Shown in pieces: positions 9,701 to 17,146 of a stretch of 64,000 nt of DNA (positions are counted from its first letter, which is position 1; every line of letters starts with the position of its first letter). The notes beneath the pieces are model-generated. The model ran no database searches. It was not told the origin of the DNA and saw only the letters and a list, made by a program, of their open reading frames with translations. Origin of the DNA: Streptomyces sp. A1277 (GTDB lineage Bacteria > Actinomycetota > Actinomycetes > Streptomycetales > Streptomycetaceae); contig NZ_SSBI01000018.1 in the NCBI RefSeq assembly GCF_004795015.1, positions 61,371 to 125,370 of the forward strand, read 5' to 3'. The position numbers were made by a program, and so were the translations under genes.

Positions 9701-9989
9701 CCAGCGGGGCGCCGGTGTTCGCGGCGGCGAGGACGGCGGGGCCGCCGTCCGCCGCCGGGTGCAGGGTCAGGCGGAGCCGGCCGGGGACGTGGGCGCGGGC
9801 GGCGGCGTCGGCGGCGTTCTGGGCCAGCTCCACGACGAGGCGGTCGCGGTAGCCGCCGAGCGCGAGGTCCTCCTCGGCGTTGGCGTCCTCCCGGAAGCGG
9901 GCGGGGCCGGCGCCCCAGGCGTCGAGCACGCCGCGCCGCAGCCGCGCGGTGCCGAATGGGTCGGCGCCCTCGGTCGCATTGATGCCCAC
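6780..9989 (-). CDS. Sacsin N-terminal-like GHKL ATPase (Hsp90-type fold)
   Basis: A 1069-residue protein whose first ~200 residues carry a Bergerat (GHKL) ATP-binding fold. The N-box ELAQNAADAA starts at E54 with N58, the ANTGAPLD segment at about 90-97 stands where DxGxG is usual (the Asp is Asn here), and the lid motif GRFGVGFAAVLAVSD starts at 121. The rest is an acidic alpha/beta region without a recognised enzyme domain. Streptomyces homologues are annotated as sacsin N-terminal ATP-binding-like proteins. The biological role is unknown; a chaperone or scaffold role is a family-level guess. It is transcribed alone, and the 57-bp repeat array lies upstream. Confidence 0.85.
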   Translation of the reverse strand: MGINATEGADPFGTARLRRGVLDAWGAGPARFREDANAEEDLALGGYRDRLVVELAQNAADAAARAHVPGRLRLTLHPAADGGPAVLAAANTGAPLDATGVESLSTLRASAKREGHEGAVGRFGVGFAAVLAVSDEPAIVGRHGGVRWSLAEARELARAAAVGSPGLGDELRRRDGHVPLLRLPLPAEGTAPDGYDTVVVLPLRDGVAEDLVGRLLAAVDDALLLTLTGLDEVVVETPEAVRTLRRSQHGPYTHIEDSAHGTNRWRTAVHHGPVEPALLADRPLEERLRPHWSVTWAVPVDADGAPVPPRTAPVVHAPTPTDEPLGLPALLIASLPLDTTRRHPAPGPLTDFLVARAADAYAELLGAWEPVSVATIALVPGPLGQGGLDGALRGAILERLPRVAFLEPAAPRDPAAEPDRWDGWDGDEAVRKDAVALRPVEAEVVEGVGAQTVAVLAEVLPCLLPAGLERRVELRTLGVARVPLTEAIDRLAGLERDPAWWRRLYESLAGVDPDRLSGLPVPLAGTESAGPDPDVPARPRTTIGPRQVLLPLPDALTGPVLDRLARLGLKVAHPDAAHPLLEKLGALPATPRAVLTTPQVRTAVAGSLDAGEIWDEDALDGDELADTVLTLVRDAALEPGDEPWLGALALPDEDGEPAPAGELVLPGSAFAAVMREGELALCDEELAERWGEQPLTACGVLATFALVRATDVVLDPDELEPRDGDFAEPDDAGLLDAVDVWCEDILDQLPDSPVPPVATELVAVRDLDLVDDDAWPQALALLARPPLRDALTQPVRVLLPDGTTQSVRPYTAWWLRGHPVLDGRRPAGLRAHGGDPHLAGLYDSVDATGFDDAEVLRALGVRTSLDALLDEPGGAAELLGRLADEDRPVGPVHLHGLYTALAALDPEQVTLPDELRAVVDGEVRVVDAADAVVADAPDLLPLTEGLGLLPVAPAHAAELAELFQVRRLGDSVAAEVTSDGEEHEVPEPVRVLLGPGTPATYVEHGELRAGGVELDWRRTPDGVVHAATLEGVAAGLAWAAGQWPRRFEVAALLEDPSRTRELARDRWFD

Positions 9990-10105
9990 GCGTACTCCCT
10001 CTGCCGGCTTCCAGTGTGCGCCCGAAGCTACCGGGTGCGCGGGGGTGCGGGTCGCGGCCCCCGGCGCAACGGCCCCCGCAGGCGGCCGGCCCCCACCCGA
10101 GGGCT

Positions 10106-10131
10106 TCCGTCCTCAAACGCCGGACGGGCTG
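10106..10131 (-). repeat. Dispersed GTCCGGCG-type repeat, single copy
   Basis: The core GTCCTCAAACGCCGGAC followed by GGGCTGGG is one copy of a short intergenic element that recurs through the window. It is inverted relative to the tandem array that starts 50 bp to the right. Confidence 0.8.
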
Positions 10132-10180
10132 GGGTTTCGCCGGCGCCCGGCCGCACTCATCGAGACCGGCCGGCCAAATC

Positions 10181-10460
10181 AAGCCCGTCCGGCGATTGAG
10201 GACGGAACCGGCCCACCGGAGCACGGCAAGCACAACCAAGCCCGTCCGGCGATTGAGGACGGAACCGGCCCACCGGAGCACGCCAAGCACAACCAAGCCC
10301 GTCCGGCGATTGAGGACGGAACCGGCCCACCGGAGCACGCCAAGCGCAACCAAGCCCGTCCGGCGATTGAGGACGGAACCGGCCCGCCGGAGCACGGCAA
10401 GCACAACCAAGCCCGTCCGGCGATTGAGGACAGAACCGGCCCGCCGGAGCGCCCGAGGCC
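10181..10460 (+). repeat. Five-copy tandem array of a 57-bp unit
   Basis: Unit starts are at 10181, 10238, 10295, 10352 and 10409, exactly 57 bp apart. Each unit begins with AAGCCCGTCCGGCGATTGAG, continues with GACGGAACCGGCCC, and ends with a CACGGCAAGCACAACC-like spacer. Copies differ at only a few positions. The first 30 bp of the unit is the same element found singly at other intergenic sites in the window. The period is a multiple of three, so long spurious open frames run through it, but no codon bias supports a gene. It lies between two genes transcribed leftward. Confidence 0.95.
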
Positions 10461-10484
10461 GCAGGGCCCCGGGCCCAGGCCCGG

Positions 10485-11402
10485 CTACGCGTGGCCCAGG
10501 TCCTCCGAGGACCCTTCGGCCTCCGCCCGCAGCGAGTACTCGTCCACCCGCACCGTGTCCAGCGCATGCGGCGCCGGCTTCGGCGGCGTCGGCATCACCG
10601 CCGCCTCCGAGTGCCCCCCGCACCCGTACGCCAGCGACACCACATGCCCGTCCGCCGGGGCGAACTCGTTCGCGCACACCCCGAATGCCTGCCGCAGCGA
10701 GCCCGCCAGCGGCAACAGGAAGGCGCACGACACGCACGAGGCCGGCGCCGCCTGAGCCATCGGCGTCTTCGCGCCGAACTCCTCGTCCCAGCGGTCGGCC
10801 GCCTCGCGCAGCCCGTACCGGGACAGCACCCGCGCCCGCCGCACGCCCAGCTCGTCGGCGACCGCCGCGATCGACCCGCGAAGCGGCGGCTCCGGGCGCG
10901 TCGTCAGCTCCGCGTCCTCCGCGTCGACGAGGTCGGCCAGCTCGCCGGTGACCGAGGCGACCGCCGAGTTCGGCGGGGGCTCGTCCGCGCCGGTGTACCC
11001 GGGCTCCAGGCGCAGGTCGTCCGCCTCGGTGGGCAGCAGGTCGCCCGGCCCCATGTCGCCCGGCCGCAGCCGCTCGCTCCACGGCACCCACTCCGGCGCG
11101 AGCAGCGCGTCGCCGCCCGGCAGCAGCACCGTCTCGTCCAGCGTCACGTTCTTCGCGCGGGAGGCGCGGGCGACCGTCACGGCCCAGCGCCAGCCCCGGT
11201 AGCCGGGATCCTCGCACTCGAAGTAGTGCGTGACGACCCGGTCCCCCTCGGAGACCACGGCCACATGCTCACCCACGACCCCTGGCGCGGCCGCCTCCTC
11301 GGCCGCCGCGCGGGCGAGGTCTACGGCCTCGGCGCACAAACGGTCGGGCACAGGGGTACGGGCGGTACGGGCCGTACGGCCTCGCGTCGTCGCAGCACTC
11401 AC
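10485..11402 (-). CDS. DUF3027 domain-containing protein
   Basis: A 305-residue actinobacterial DUF3027 protein. The N-terminal half contains the conserved block VTHYFECEDPGYRGWRWAV, followed by LLPGGDALLAPEWVPW. The C-terminal part carries ASCVSCAF (C223, C226) and further cysteines at 243 and 261 (GVCANEF, AYGCGGH), consistent with a zinc-binding site. The function is unknown. The start is the GTG at 11402. It is a stand-alone leftward gene with the 57-bp array just past its stop. Confidence 0.88.
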   Translation of the reverse strand: MSAATTRGRTARTARTPVPDRLCAEAVDLARAAAEEAAAPGVVGEHVAVVSEGDRVVTHYFECEDPGYRGWRWAVTVARASRAKNVTLDETVLLPGGDALLAPEWVPWSERLRPGDMGPGDLLPTEADDLRLEPGYTGADEPPPNSAVASVTGELADLVDAEDAELTTRPEPPLRGSIAAVADELGVRRARVLSRYGLREAADRWDEEFGAKTPMAQAAPASCVSCAFLLPLAGSLRQAFGVCANEFAPADGHVVSLAYGCGGHSEAAVMPTPPKPAPHALDTVRVDEYSLRAEAEGSSEDLGHA

Positions 11403-11821
11403 AGGTCTCGCTTCTCTCCTACGCCAGTCTCACGAGCGCGCCAGCACATCCATCGGTTCCGGCCATACGGTCGCGGACGGAGCGGACCTGGGGGCCGCGT
11501 CGACGTCCACACCCGTTGGGCCAGCCTCGGGCACGCCTTCCGTAATCCATTCTGCGGGATCGCCGAGAGGCGCGCGGCCGAGAACAACCGCCGGTGGCGC
11601 GCTACGCACGCTACCCTCTCCGCCGCTCCCCGCCCACCTGCCCGTCCCGAACGACCGCGTATCCGGCACCGCGACGCGCCTGAGCGAGGCCGCCCGAGCA
11701 CCCCCGCAGGCCCCCGCGCACCCCCCGCCACCTGGTCGATCACTGACCCGACGGGGCGGTCCCGCTCGTGCCCCGCCCGTATGCCGGTTCGCATCGCCCG
11801 GTCCTGGGGCACTATGACCAA
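11403..11821. other. Intergenic region between divergent DUF3027 and MFS genes
   Basis: This 419-bp stretch separates divergent genes. It must hold the DUF3027 promoter and the MFS promoter (CACTAT at 11810-11815, 6 nt before the MFS GTG). A minus-strand open frame (11430-11669, GTG start) has no ribosome-binding site and irregular third-position composition, so it is not called as a gene. No strong palindrome was seen. Confidence 0.4.
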
Positions 11822-13252
11822 GTGGCTTCTGCCAGGTCGCACGACGGTCCCGGCCCGCTCCGCAGGACGGGGCGGTCGATCGGCCGTGCCCTGAAGTACC
11901 CGTTCACCGGCGCCGCGCGCTCCATCCGCAGGGCGACGCACGCGCACGGGGCCGGCGAGAGCGGCCTCGGCAAACTGATCGAGCTGCACGCGGTGAACGG
12001 CGCGGGCGACGTGATGATCACCGTCGCGCTCGCCTCCACCGTGTTCTTCTCCGTACCGACGGACCAGGCGCGCGGCCGGGTCGCGCTGTACCTCGCGGTG
12101 ACGATGGCGCCGTTCATCCTCCTCGCCCCGGTCATCGGCCCGCTCCTGGACCGCCTGCCGCACGGCCGGCGGGCCGCGATGGCCGGTTCCATGCTGGCCC
12201 GTGCCCTGCTGGCGCTCACCATGTCGGCCGCGGTCGCCACCGGCGGCCTGGAGCTGTACCCGGCGGCGCTCGGCGTGCTGGTCTGCTCGAAGGCGTACGG
12301 GGTGGTGCGCAGCGCCGTCGTACCGCGGCTGCTGCCACCGCGGTTCTCGCTGGTGAAGGCGAACTCCCGGGTGACCCTCGCCGGGCTGCTGGCCACCGGG
12401 GCCGCCGCGCCGATCGGGGCGGGGCTGCAGACGATCGGCCCGCCGTGGCCGCTGTACGGGGCGTGCGTGATCTTCGCCGGCGGCGCGGCCCTGGCGTTCA
12501 CGCTGCCGCCCAAGGTGGACTCGGCGAAGGGCGAGCGCAAGGCGCAGCTGGTACCGCCGCACGGCGAGAGCGCGCCCCGGCCGGAACCGCTGCGGTCCTC
12601 GGACCGCAGGAGCGGGCGCAAGGAGCGCAAGCGGAAGGAGAACGGCGAGAGGCGGCCGGGGCTGCGCTCCGTCGGCCCGTCCGTCATGCACGGGCTCCAG
12701 GCCAACGCCGCGCACCGCGCGCTCTCCGGCTTCCTGATCTTCTTCCTGGCGTTCCTGCTGCGCGAGCACCCGCTGGCCGGGCAGAGCGCCGCGATCTCGC
12801 TGGGCATCGTCGGCGTGGCGGCCGGTGTGGGCAACGCGCTGGGCACGGCGGTGGGCTCCTGGCTCCGGGCCCGCGGCCCCGAGATCATCATCGCCTCGGT
12901 GCTGGGCCTGGCCCTGGGCGTCGCGGTCCTCGCGGCCGTCTTCTTCAGTACGGTCATGGTCGCCGCGCTCGCCGCGACGGCGGGGCTCACCCAGGCCCTG
13001 TCGAAGCTGTCGCTGGACGCGATGATCCAGCGCGATGTGCCGGAGGAGGTGCGGACCTCCGCGTTCGCCCGCTCCGAGACACTGCTCCAGATGGCCTGGG
13101 TGGCCGGCGGCGCGATCGGGATCGCCCTCCCCCTCAACGGCGTACTGGGCATGTCGGTCGCCGCGGGCCTCCTGGCGCTCGGCGCGTCCACCTCCGTACG
13201 GGGGCTGCTGGGCGCCGCGCGGCGCGGCTCGCCGCACCCCCGCGTGGCGTGA
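11822..13252 (+). CDS. MFS transporter
   Basis: A 476-residue permease. Twelve hydrophobic segments are split by a charged central loop (about residues 235-275, rich in Arg/Lys/Glu). The MFS loop motif LDRLPHGRRAAMAG is near residue 115, and SKAYGVVRSAVVPRLLPP and SLDAMIQRDVPEEVRTSAFA are conserved in this Streptomyces subfamily. The GTG at 11822 is preferred because a CACTAT -10-like box sits 6 nt upstream, suggesting leaderless transcription; an ATG at 11768 is an alternative. The substrate is unknown. It is followed 27 nt later by the DUF2771 gene in the same direction. Confidence 0.85.
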   Translation: MASARSHDGPGPLRRTGRSIGRALKYPFTGAARSIRRATHAHGAGESGLGKLIELHAVNGAGDVMITVALASTVFFSVPTDQARGRVALYLAVTMAPFILLAPVIGPLLDRLPHGRRAAMAGSMLARALLALTMSAAVATGGLELYPAALGVLVCSKAYGVVRSAVVPRLLPPRFSLVKANSRVTLAGLLATGAAAPIGAGLQTIGPPWPLYGACVIFAGGAALAFTLPPKVDSAKGERKAQLVPPHGESAPRPEPLRSSDRRSGRKERKRKENGERRPGLRSVGPSVMHGLQANAAHRALSGFLIFFLAFLLREHPLAGQSAAISLGIVGVAAGVGNALGTAVGSWLRARGPEIIIASVLGLALGVAVLAAVFFSTVMVAALAATAGLTQALSKLSLDAMIQRDVPEEVRTSAFARSETLLQMAWVAGGAIGIALPLNGVLGMSVAAGLLALGASTSVRGLLGAARRGSPHPRVA

Positions 13253-13279
13253 GCCGGAGCGACCGATAGCCTTCGGCCC

Positions 13280-13759
13280 ATGACCGTTGCGTTCTTCTCC
13301 GGTAAGGGCCGTCGAATCGGCGTCGCTCTTGGTGCCGTGTCCGCGGGACTCCTCGTCCTCTCCGCCTGCGACAAGCCGACGCCGCTCGCCACCGTGACGG
13401 TCGGCGACGACTCGGTGAACACCGAGGCCACCTGCTACAACGACGGCAAGGCCCTCAAGGAATCCGAGTACAAGAGCTGCCTCAACGAGAAGGCGGAGAA
13501 GACCGTCAAGGTCGGGATGGACGACAAGGTCCGCTTCGGCGTCGACCCCACCATCGCGGACAACGGCTGGACGCTGTTCATCAACGGCCAGCAGGCCGAG
13601 CAGGAGCCGTACAAGAAGACGTACCGCTCCATCCCCGGCAGCGCCTTCTTCTCCAGCCAGACCGGCGAGACCACCGACAAGACGCAGATCAGCGTGGTGG
13701 AGACGAAGGGCAAGGACCTGGTCGGTATCTGGCACTTCGAGCTGAAGAAGACCGACTGA
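13280..13759 (+). CDS. DUF2771 lipoprotein
   Basis: A 159-residue exported lipoprotein. The signal peptide ends in the lipobox LSAC (Cys at about residue 31), so the mature protein would be anchored to the outer face of the membrane. The rest is DUF2771: paired cysteines (ATCYNDGKALKESEYKSC) and a beta-rich region ending GKDLVGIWHFELKK. The function is unknown. The ATG at 13280 has TAGCCT (13267-13272) 7 nt upstream, indicating a leaderless start. It stands 29 nt before mqnB and may be cotranscribed. Confidence 0.88.
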   Translation: MTVAFFSGKGRRIGVALGAVSAGLLVLSACDKPTPLATVTVGDDSVNTEATCYNDGKALKESEYKSCLNEKAEKTVKVGMDDKVRFGVDPTIADNGWTLFINGQQAEQEPYKKTYRSIPGSAFFSSQTGETTDKTQISVVETKGKDLVGIWHFELKKTD

Positions 13760-13788
13760 CCCCCTCCTGAACTCGAAGGACCCTCTTC

Positions 13789-14499
13789 GTGCGTGTGCTC
13801 GTCGTGACCGCGGTCCCGGTGGAACGGGACGCGGTCACGCGTGCGTACGGGGACGCCTCCGACGTGGCCGTGCGTACGGTGCCGGGGGCGGAGATCCACC
13901 GGGCGGGCCCGCTCGACGTCCTCGCGGGCGGCGCGGGACCGGCCGCGGCGGCGGCCTCGGCCGCGTACGCCCTGGCGGCCACGTGCTACGACCTGGTGAT
14001 CTCGGCGGGCATCGGCGGCGGCTTCGCCCCGTCCGCCCCGCCGGGCTCGCTCGTCGTCGCGAGCGCGATCGTGGCCGCCGACCTGGGCGCGGACACTCCG
14101 GACGGCTTCCTGCCGGTGACGGCGCTCGGTTTCGGCCGCGACCGGTTCGCGCCGCCGCCCGCGCTGGTACGGGAGACGGCCGCCGCGACGGGCGCCCGGA
14201 CCGGCGAGATCCTCACCGTCTCCACCGTCACCGGCACGGCGGAACGCGCCGCCGCCCTCATCGCCGCGCACCCCGGCGCCCTCGCCGAGGCCATGGAGGG
14301 CTTCGGGGTCGCGGAGGCGGCCGGCCTGCGGGGTGTGCCCGCCCTGGAGATCAGGGCCGTGTCGAACGCGGTCGGCCCGCGCGACCGCGACGCCTGGCGC
14401 ATCGGCGACGCGCTGCTGGCGCTGACCGAGGCGTTCGGGAAGCTCATACCCGTACTGGAAGGCTGGACCCGCCATGACCGAGACGACACCGGCAGCTGA
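13789..14499 (+). CDS. mqnB: Futalosine hydrolase
   Basis: A 236-residue nucleosidase of the phosphorylase/5'-methylthioadenosine-nucleosidase fold. It cleaves hypoxanthine from futalosine to give dehypoxanthine futalosine in the cytoplasmic futalosine route to menaquinone. Visible signatures are ISAGIGGGFAP (base/ribose loop near 74) and LAEAMEGFGVAEAA (ribose-binding Met-Glu near 170), then VSNAVGPRDRDAW. The GTG start follows a GAAGGA site. The 3' end overlaps mqnD by 26 bp, so the two are translationally coupled, in line with the mqnB-mqnD pairing known in Streptomyces. Confidence 0.95.
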   Translation: MRVLVVTAVPVERDAVTRAYGDASDVAVRTVPGAEIHRAGPLDVLAGGAGPAAAAASAAYALAATCYDLVISAGIGGGFAPSAPPGSLVVASAIVAADLGADTPDGFLPVTALGFGRDRFAPPPALVRETAAATGARTGEILTVSTVTGTAERAAALIAAHPGALAEAMEGFGVAEAAGLRGVPALEIRAVSNAVGPRDRDAWRIGDALLALTEAFGKLIPVLEGWTRHDRDDTGS

Positions 14500-15337
14500 C
14501 GCGCTGCGCATCGCTTTCTCGCCGTGCCCGAACGACACGTTCGTCTTCGACGCCTGGGCGCACGGCAGGGTCCCCGACGCGCCCGCGCTCGACGTCACGT
14601 TCGCCGACATCGACCTCACCAACGGCATGGCCGAGCGCGGCGAGCTGGACGTGCTCAAGGTGTCGTACGCGGTGCTGCCCTGGGTCCTCGACGAGTACGC
14701 GCTGCTGCCGTGCGGCGGGGCACTGGGCCGGGGCTGCGGCCCGCTCGTCCTCACCCGCGGGGCGGACACCGACCTGACGGGGAAGACCGTCGCCGTACCG
14801 AGCGAGCGCTCCACCGCCTACCTGCTGTTCCGTCTCTGGGCCGCCGACGTGGTGCCGGGCGGGGTCGGCGAGATCGTCGTCATGCCGTTCGACCAGATCA
14901 TGCCCGCTGTACGGGACGGCAAGGTGGACGCCGGTCTCGTCATCCACGAGGCGCGCTTCACGTACCGGAACTACGGCCTGCACAACCTGGCCGACATGGG
15001 CCGGCACTGGGAGGACACCACCGGCCTGCCGATCCCGCTCGGCGCGATCATCGCCAAGCGGTCACTCGGCGCGAACACGCTGAAGCTGCTCGCCGAGTCG
15101 GTGCGCGCGTCGGTACGGATGGCCTGGGACGACCCGGAGGCGTCCCGCCCGTACGTGCTGGAGCACGCGCAGGAGATGGACCCGTCCGTCGCCGACCAGC
15201 ACATCGGCCTGTACGTCAACGAGTTCACCGCCGATCTGGGCGAGGACGGCTACGCCGCGATCCGCGGCCTGCTGACCCGCGCCGCCGCCGAGGGCCTGGT
15301 CCCGCCGCTCGGCCCGGACGCGCTGTCGTTCGTCTGA
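14474..15337 (+). CDS. mqnD: 1,4-dihydroxy-6-naphthoate synthase
   Basis: A 287-residue enzyme with a periplasmic-binding-protein-like fold. It converts cyclic dehypoxanthine futalosine into 1,4-dihydroxy-6-naphthoate, a late step in futalosine-dependent menaquinone synthesis. The N-terminus AFSPCPNDTFVFDAW is diagnostic, and VIHEARFTYRNYGL includes the catalytic-region His of this family. Length matches characterised MqnD proteins. It overlaps mqnB by 26 bp. A GTGCCCGGGCAC palindrome follows the stop at 15339-15350. Confidence 0.96.
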   Translation: MTETTPAADALRIAFSPCPNDTFVFDAWAHGRVPDAPALDVTFADIDLTNGMAERGELDVLKVSYAVLPWVLDEYALLPCGGALGRGCGPLVLTRGADTDLTGKTVAVPSERSTAYLLFRLWAADVVPGGVGEIVVMPFDQIMPAVRDGKVDAGLVIHEARFTYRNYGLHNLADMGRHWEDTTGLPIPLGAIIAKRSLGANTLKLLAESVRASVRMAWDDPEASRPYVLEHAQEMDPSVADQHIGLYVNEFTADLGEDGYAAIRGLLTRAAAEGLVPPLGPDALSFV

Positions 15338-15427
15338 CGTGCCCGGGCACACCGTTGCGCGGTCGGTGCCGCCGTCGCTCGCACGAGAAGCGGGTGCCAG
15401 CGGCCCGGTCAGGGCGTCCGCACCCGC

Positions 15428-15502
15428 GTCGCGCTACGGCTCACACGTCGAGGTCGCGCTACGGCTCACACGTCGAGGTCGCGCCACGGCTCACACGTCG
15501 AG
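15428..15502 (-). repeat. 25-bp tandem triplication covering the cold-shock gene stop codon
   Basis: Three copies of a 25-bp unit lie at 15428-15452, 15453-15477 and 15478-15502. The third differs by one base. In the minus reading each contains CTCGACGTGTGAGCCGT, so the terminal Leu-Asp-Val-stop codons of the cold-shock gene are repeated three times. Because 25 is not a multiple of three, the three TGA triplets fall in three different frames. Confidence 0.95.
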
Positions 15503-15883
15503 CTGGTCGGCGACCGCCCGCAGCAGAGCGGCGATCTTGGCGCCCGCGGCCTTGTCGGGGTAGCGGCCGCGCTCCAGCATCGGCGTGATGTTCTCCAGGA
15601 CGGTGGTCAGGTCCTGGACGATCGACGCCAGCTCGTCCGGCTTGCGCCGCTGGGCGGCCGCGACGGACGGGGTGGGGTCGAGGATCGCCACGGAAAGCGC
15701 CTGGTCACCGCGCTGACCGGCGACCACGCCGAATTCGACGCGCTGGCCGGGCTTGAGGGCGTCGACCCCGGCCGGGAGCACGGACGAGTGCACGAAGACG
15801 TCGCTGCCGTCGTCGCGGGAGAGGAAGCCGAAGCCCTTCTCGCTGTTGAACCACTTGACCTTGCCAGTCGGCAAAGCACGCAC
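15491..15883 (-). CDS. Cold-shock domain protein with C-terminal extension
   Basis: A 130-residue protein. Residues 5-70 are a cold-shock domain with RNP1 (KGFGFLSR) and RNP2 (DVFVHSS), which binds single-stranded RNA or DNA. Residues 75-130 form a helical extension (KPDELASIVQDLTTVLENI) absent from the ~67-residue Csp proteins but usual in the larger Streptomyces paralogue. The GTG at 15883 is called; a TTG four codons in has a better-spaced GGGG and gives the more common N-terminus. A perfect 7-bp inverted repeat lies in the upstream region (16001-16017). Confidence 0.9.
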   Translation of the reverse strand: MRALPTGKVKWFNSEKGFGFLSRDDGSDVFVHSSVLPAGVDALKPGQRVEFGVVAGQRGDQALSVAILDPTPSVAAAQRRKPDELASIVQDLTTVLENITPMLERGRYPDKAAGAKIAALLRAVADQLDV

Positions 15884-16000
15884 CCCATCTCAACCCGTAT
15901 GCCGGAACAAAGCCCTCAGCAGGTCAGGCCGTCCTGTGGTCGTGCTTCCCCTGCTGGCTGAAGCCTCCACAGGTGAAGTACCCCTCGTCAAGCCTGGTCA

Positions 16001-16017
16001 TCCGGACTGTGTCCGGA
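16001..16017. promoter_or_regulatory. Inverted repeat upstream of the cold-shock gene
   Basis: TCCGGAC-TGT-GTCCGGA is a perfect 7-bp-arm palindrome 118 nt upstream of the cold-shock start and 70 nt before the rightward membrane-protein gene. It could be a protein-binding site or leader structure of the cold-shock mRNA. A looser stem (CAGCAGG and CCTGCTG) lies between it and the gene. Confidence 0.35.
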
Positions 16018-16086
16018 AACGGCACCTGCTTCACCCGCAGGGCGCCCGGGCGCGGTTTCGGCGTGCCCGGGAACTACCCTGGCGGG

Positions 16087-16320
16087 GTGAGTACTCCATC
16101 TTCTGGCCCGGGCGACCGGCTCGTCCGGATCGGCGCGATCGTCTTCCTCGTCGGCGCCCTCTCCACCCTCGCCACCATGGCCCCCCTCTTCCTCGGCACC
16201 CGTCCCCTGCCGTCCGTCTTCTGGTCCCTCTGCATGCTGATGGGCGCCGGTTTCCTGATCGCCGCGGCGGGCGTGGTGCGGTCGGTACGGGCGGGGGCAC
16301 GCGCGGGGGCCGGGGAGTAG
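16087..16320 (+). CDS. Small two-TM membrane protein
   Basis: A 77-residue protein with two hydrophobic helices (about residues 13-35 and 45-65) joined by GTRPLPSVFW, and an Arg/Ala-rich C-terminal tail. The GTG at 16087 is preferred because TACCCT (16075-16080) stands 6 nt upstream, giving a likely leaderless transcript. Upstream in-frame codons look non-coding. The family is unnamed and no function can be assigned. It converges with the HAD gene. Confidence 0.7.
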   Translation: MSTPSSGPGDRLVRIGAIVFLVGALSTLATMAPLFLGTRPLPSVFWSLCMLMGAGFLIAAAGVVRSVRAGARAGAGE

Positions 16321-16333
16321 GGCTCTTCCGGCC

Positions 16334-16948
16334 CTACGACGCGTACGCCTCCAGCCAGGCGGGCAGCTCCGTGAGCGACGACAGGACGATGTCCGCGCCC
16401 GCCGCACGCAGTTCCTCCGCGTCGCACGGGCCCGTCGTGACGCCCACCGAGACGGCGTTCGCCGCGCGGGCGCCGCGTACGTCGCCTATGTGGTCGCCCA
16501 CGTAGACCGTGGCCCCGTGCTCCTTCAGGGCCACCGCCTTCTGCTCCGCCCAGAGGTCGCCCACGAGCACGTCCGGTTCGATCCCGAGGTGCGACAGGTG
16601 CAGCTTCGCGTTCGGCTCGTACTTGGCGGTGACGACGATCGTCCGCCCGCCCCGCTCCCGGATCGCGTCGACCGCCTCCCGGGCGCCCGGCATGGCGAGC
16701 GTCGAGGTGATCGCGTGGGAGGGGTACATCTCCCGGAACCGCTCCGCCATCACGGCCACCTCGCCGGGCGGGAACCAGTTCGCGAGCTCGTGCTCCAGCG
16801 GCGGGCCGAGACGGCTCACCACCAGGTCGGCGTCGATCACGGCGCCGGTTTCGGCGGCGAGCGCCACGAAGGCGGTCCTGATGCCGGGGCGGGAGTCGAT
16901 GAGCGTCATGTCCAGGTCGAAGCCGACCGTAAGAGGGTGCGAGGCCAT
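16334..16948 (-). CDS. HAD family phosphatase
   Basis: A 204-residue haloacid-dehalogenase hydrolase. Motif I is FDLDMT (D11 nucleophile, D13 acid/base), motif II is IVVTAKY, and motif IV is VYVGDHIGDVRGA. The cap insertion after motif I is helical, as in phosphoglycolate-phosphatase-like (subfamily IA) enzymes. It should remove phosphate from a small metabolite; the substrate is unknown. The ATG at 16948 is chosen because CACAAT lies 7 nt upstream; an ATG at 16957 is possible. A longer reading frame upstream runs through a dispersed repeat and is not real. Confidence 0.85.
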   Translation of the reverse strand: MASHPLTVGFDLDMTLIDSRPGIRTAFVALAAETGAVIDADLVVSRLGPPLEHELANWFPPGEVAVMAERFREMYPSHAITSTLAMPGAREAVDAIRERGGRTIVVTAKYEPNAKLHLSHLGIEPDVLVGDLWAEQKAVALKEHGATVYVGDHIGDVRGARAANAVSVGVTTGPCDAEELRAAGADIVLSSLTELPAWLEAYAS

Positions 16949-17043
16949 GGCGTCCATTGTGCCGGGCCGGCCTGCGGCCGGGGGCGGGGTTACGAGCCAT
17001 TGCTCGTCCACGCACGTGAGCCCGGCCTTCCCCCCGACGGACG

Positions 17044-17073
17044 GTTCCGTCCTCAAACGCCGGACGGGCTGGG
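17044..17073 (-). repeat. Dispersed GTCCGGCG-type repeat
   Basis: GTTCCGTCCTCAAACGCCGG followed by ACGGGCTGGG is a near-identical copy of the element at 10106 and of the core of the 57-bp array. It lies between the HAD gene start and the stop of the next leftward gene. Confidence 0.85.
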
Positions 17074-17146
17074 ATGGGCGCCGGACGGGTGGGGGCGCGG
17101 ACGGGCCGGGGCCGCGGGAAGGCCGCGGGCGGGCCGGCAAGGGCGG

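Noticed and set aside
10181..10460. Possible CRISPR array
   Set aside because: The spacers are themselves nearly identical between units, so it is a plain tandem repeat; no cas genes are present.
10157..10755. Long open frames on both strands across the 57-bp array, encoding repetitive Arg/Pro-rich proteins
   Set aside because: The repeat period is a multiple of three, so open frames are an artefact; the element occurs elsewhere only in non-coding DNA.
11430..11669. Minus-strand open frame of 79 codons between DUF3027 and the MFS gene
   Set aside because: No ribosome-binding site, irregular third-position composition and no recognisable family.
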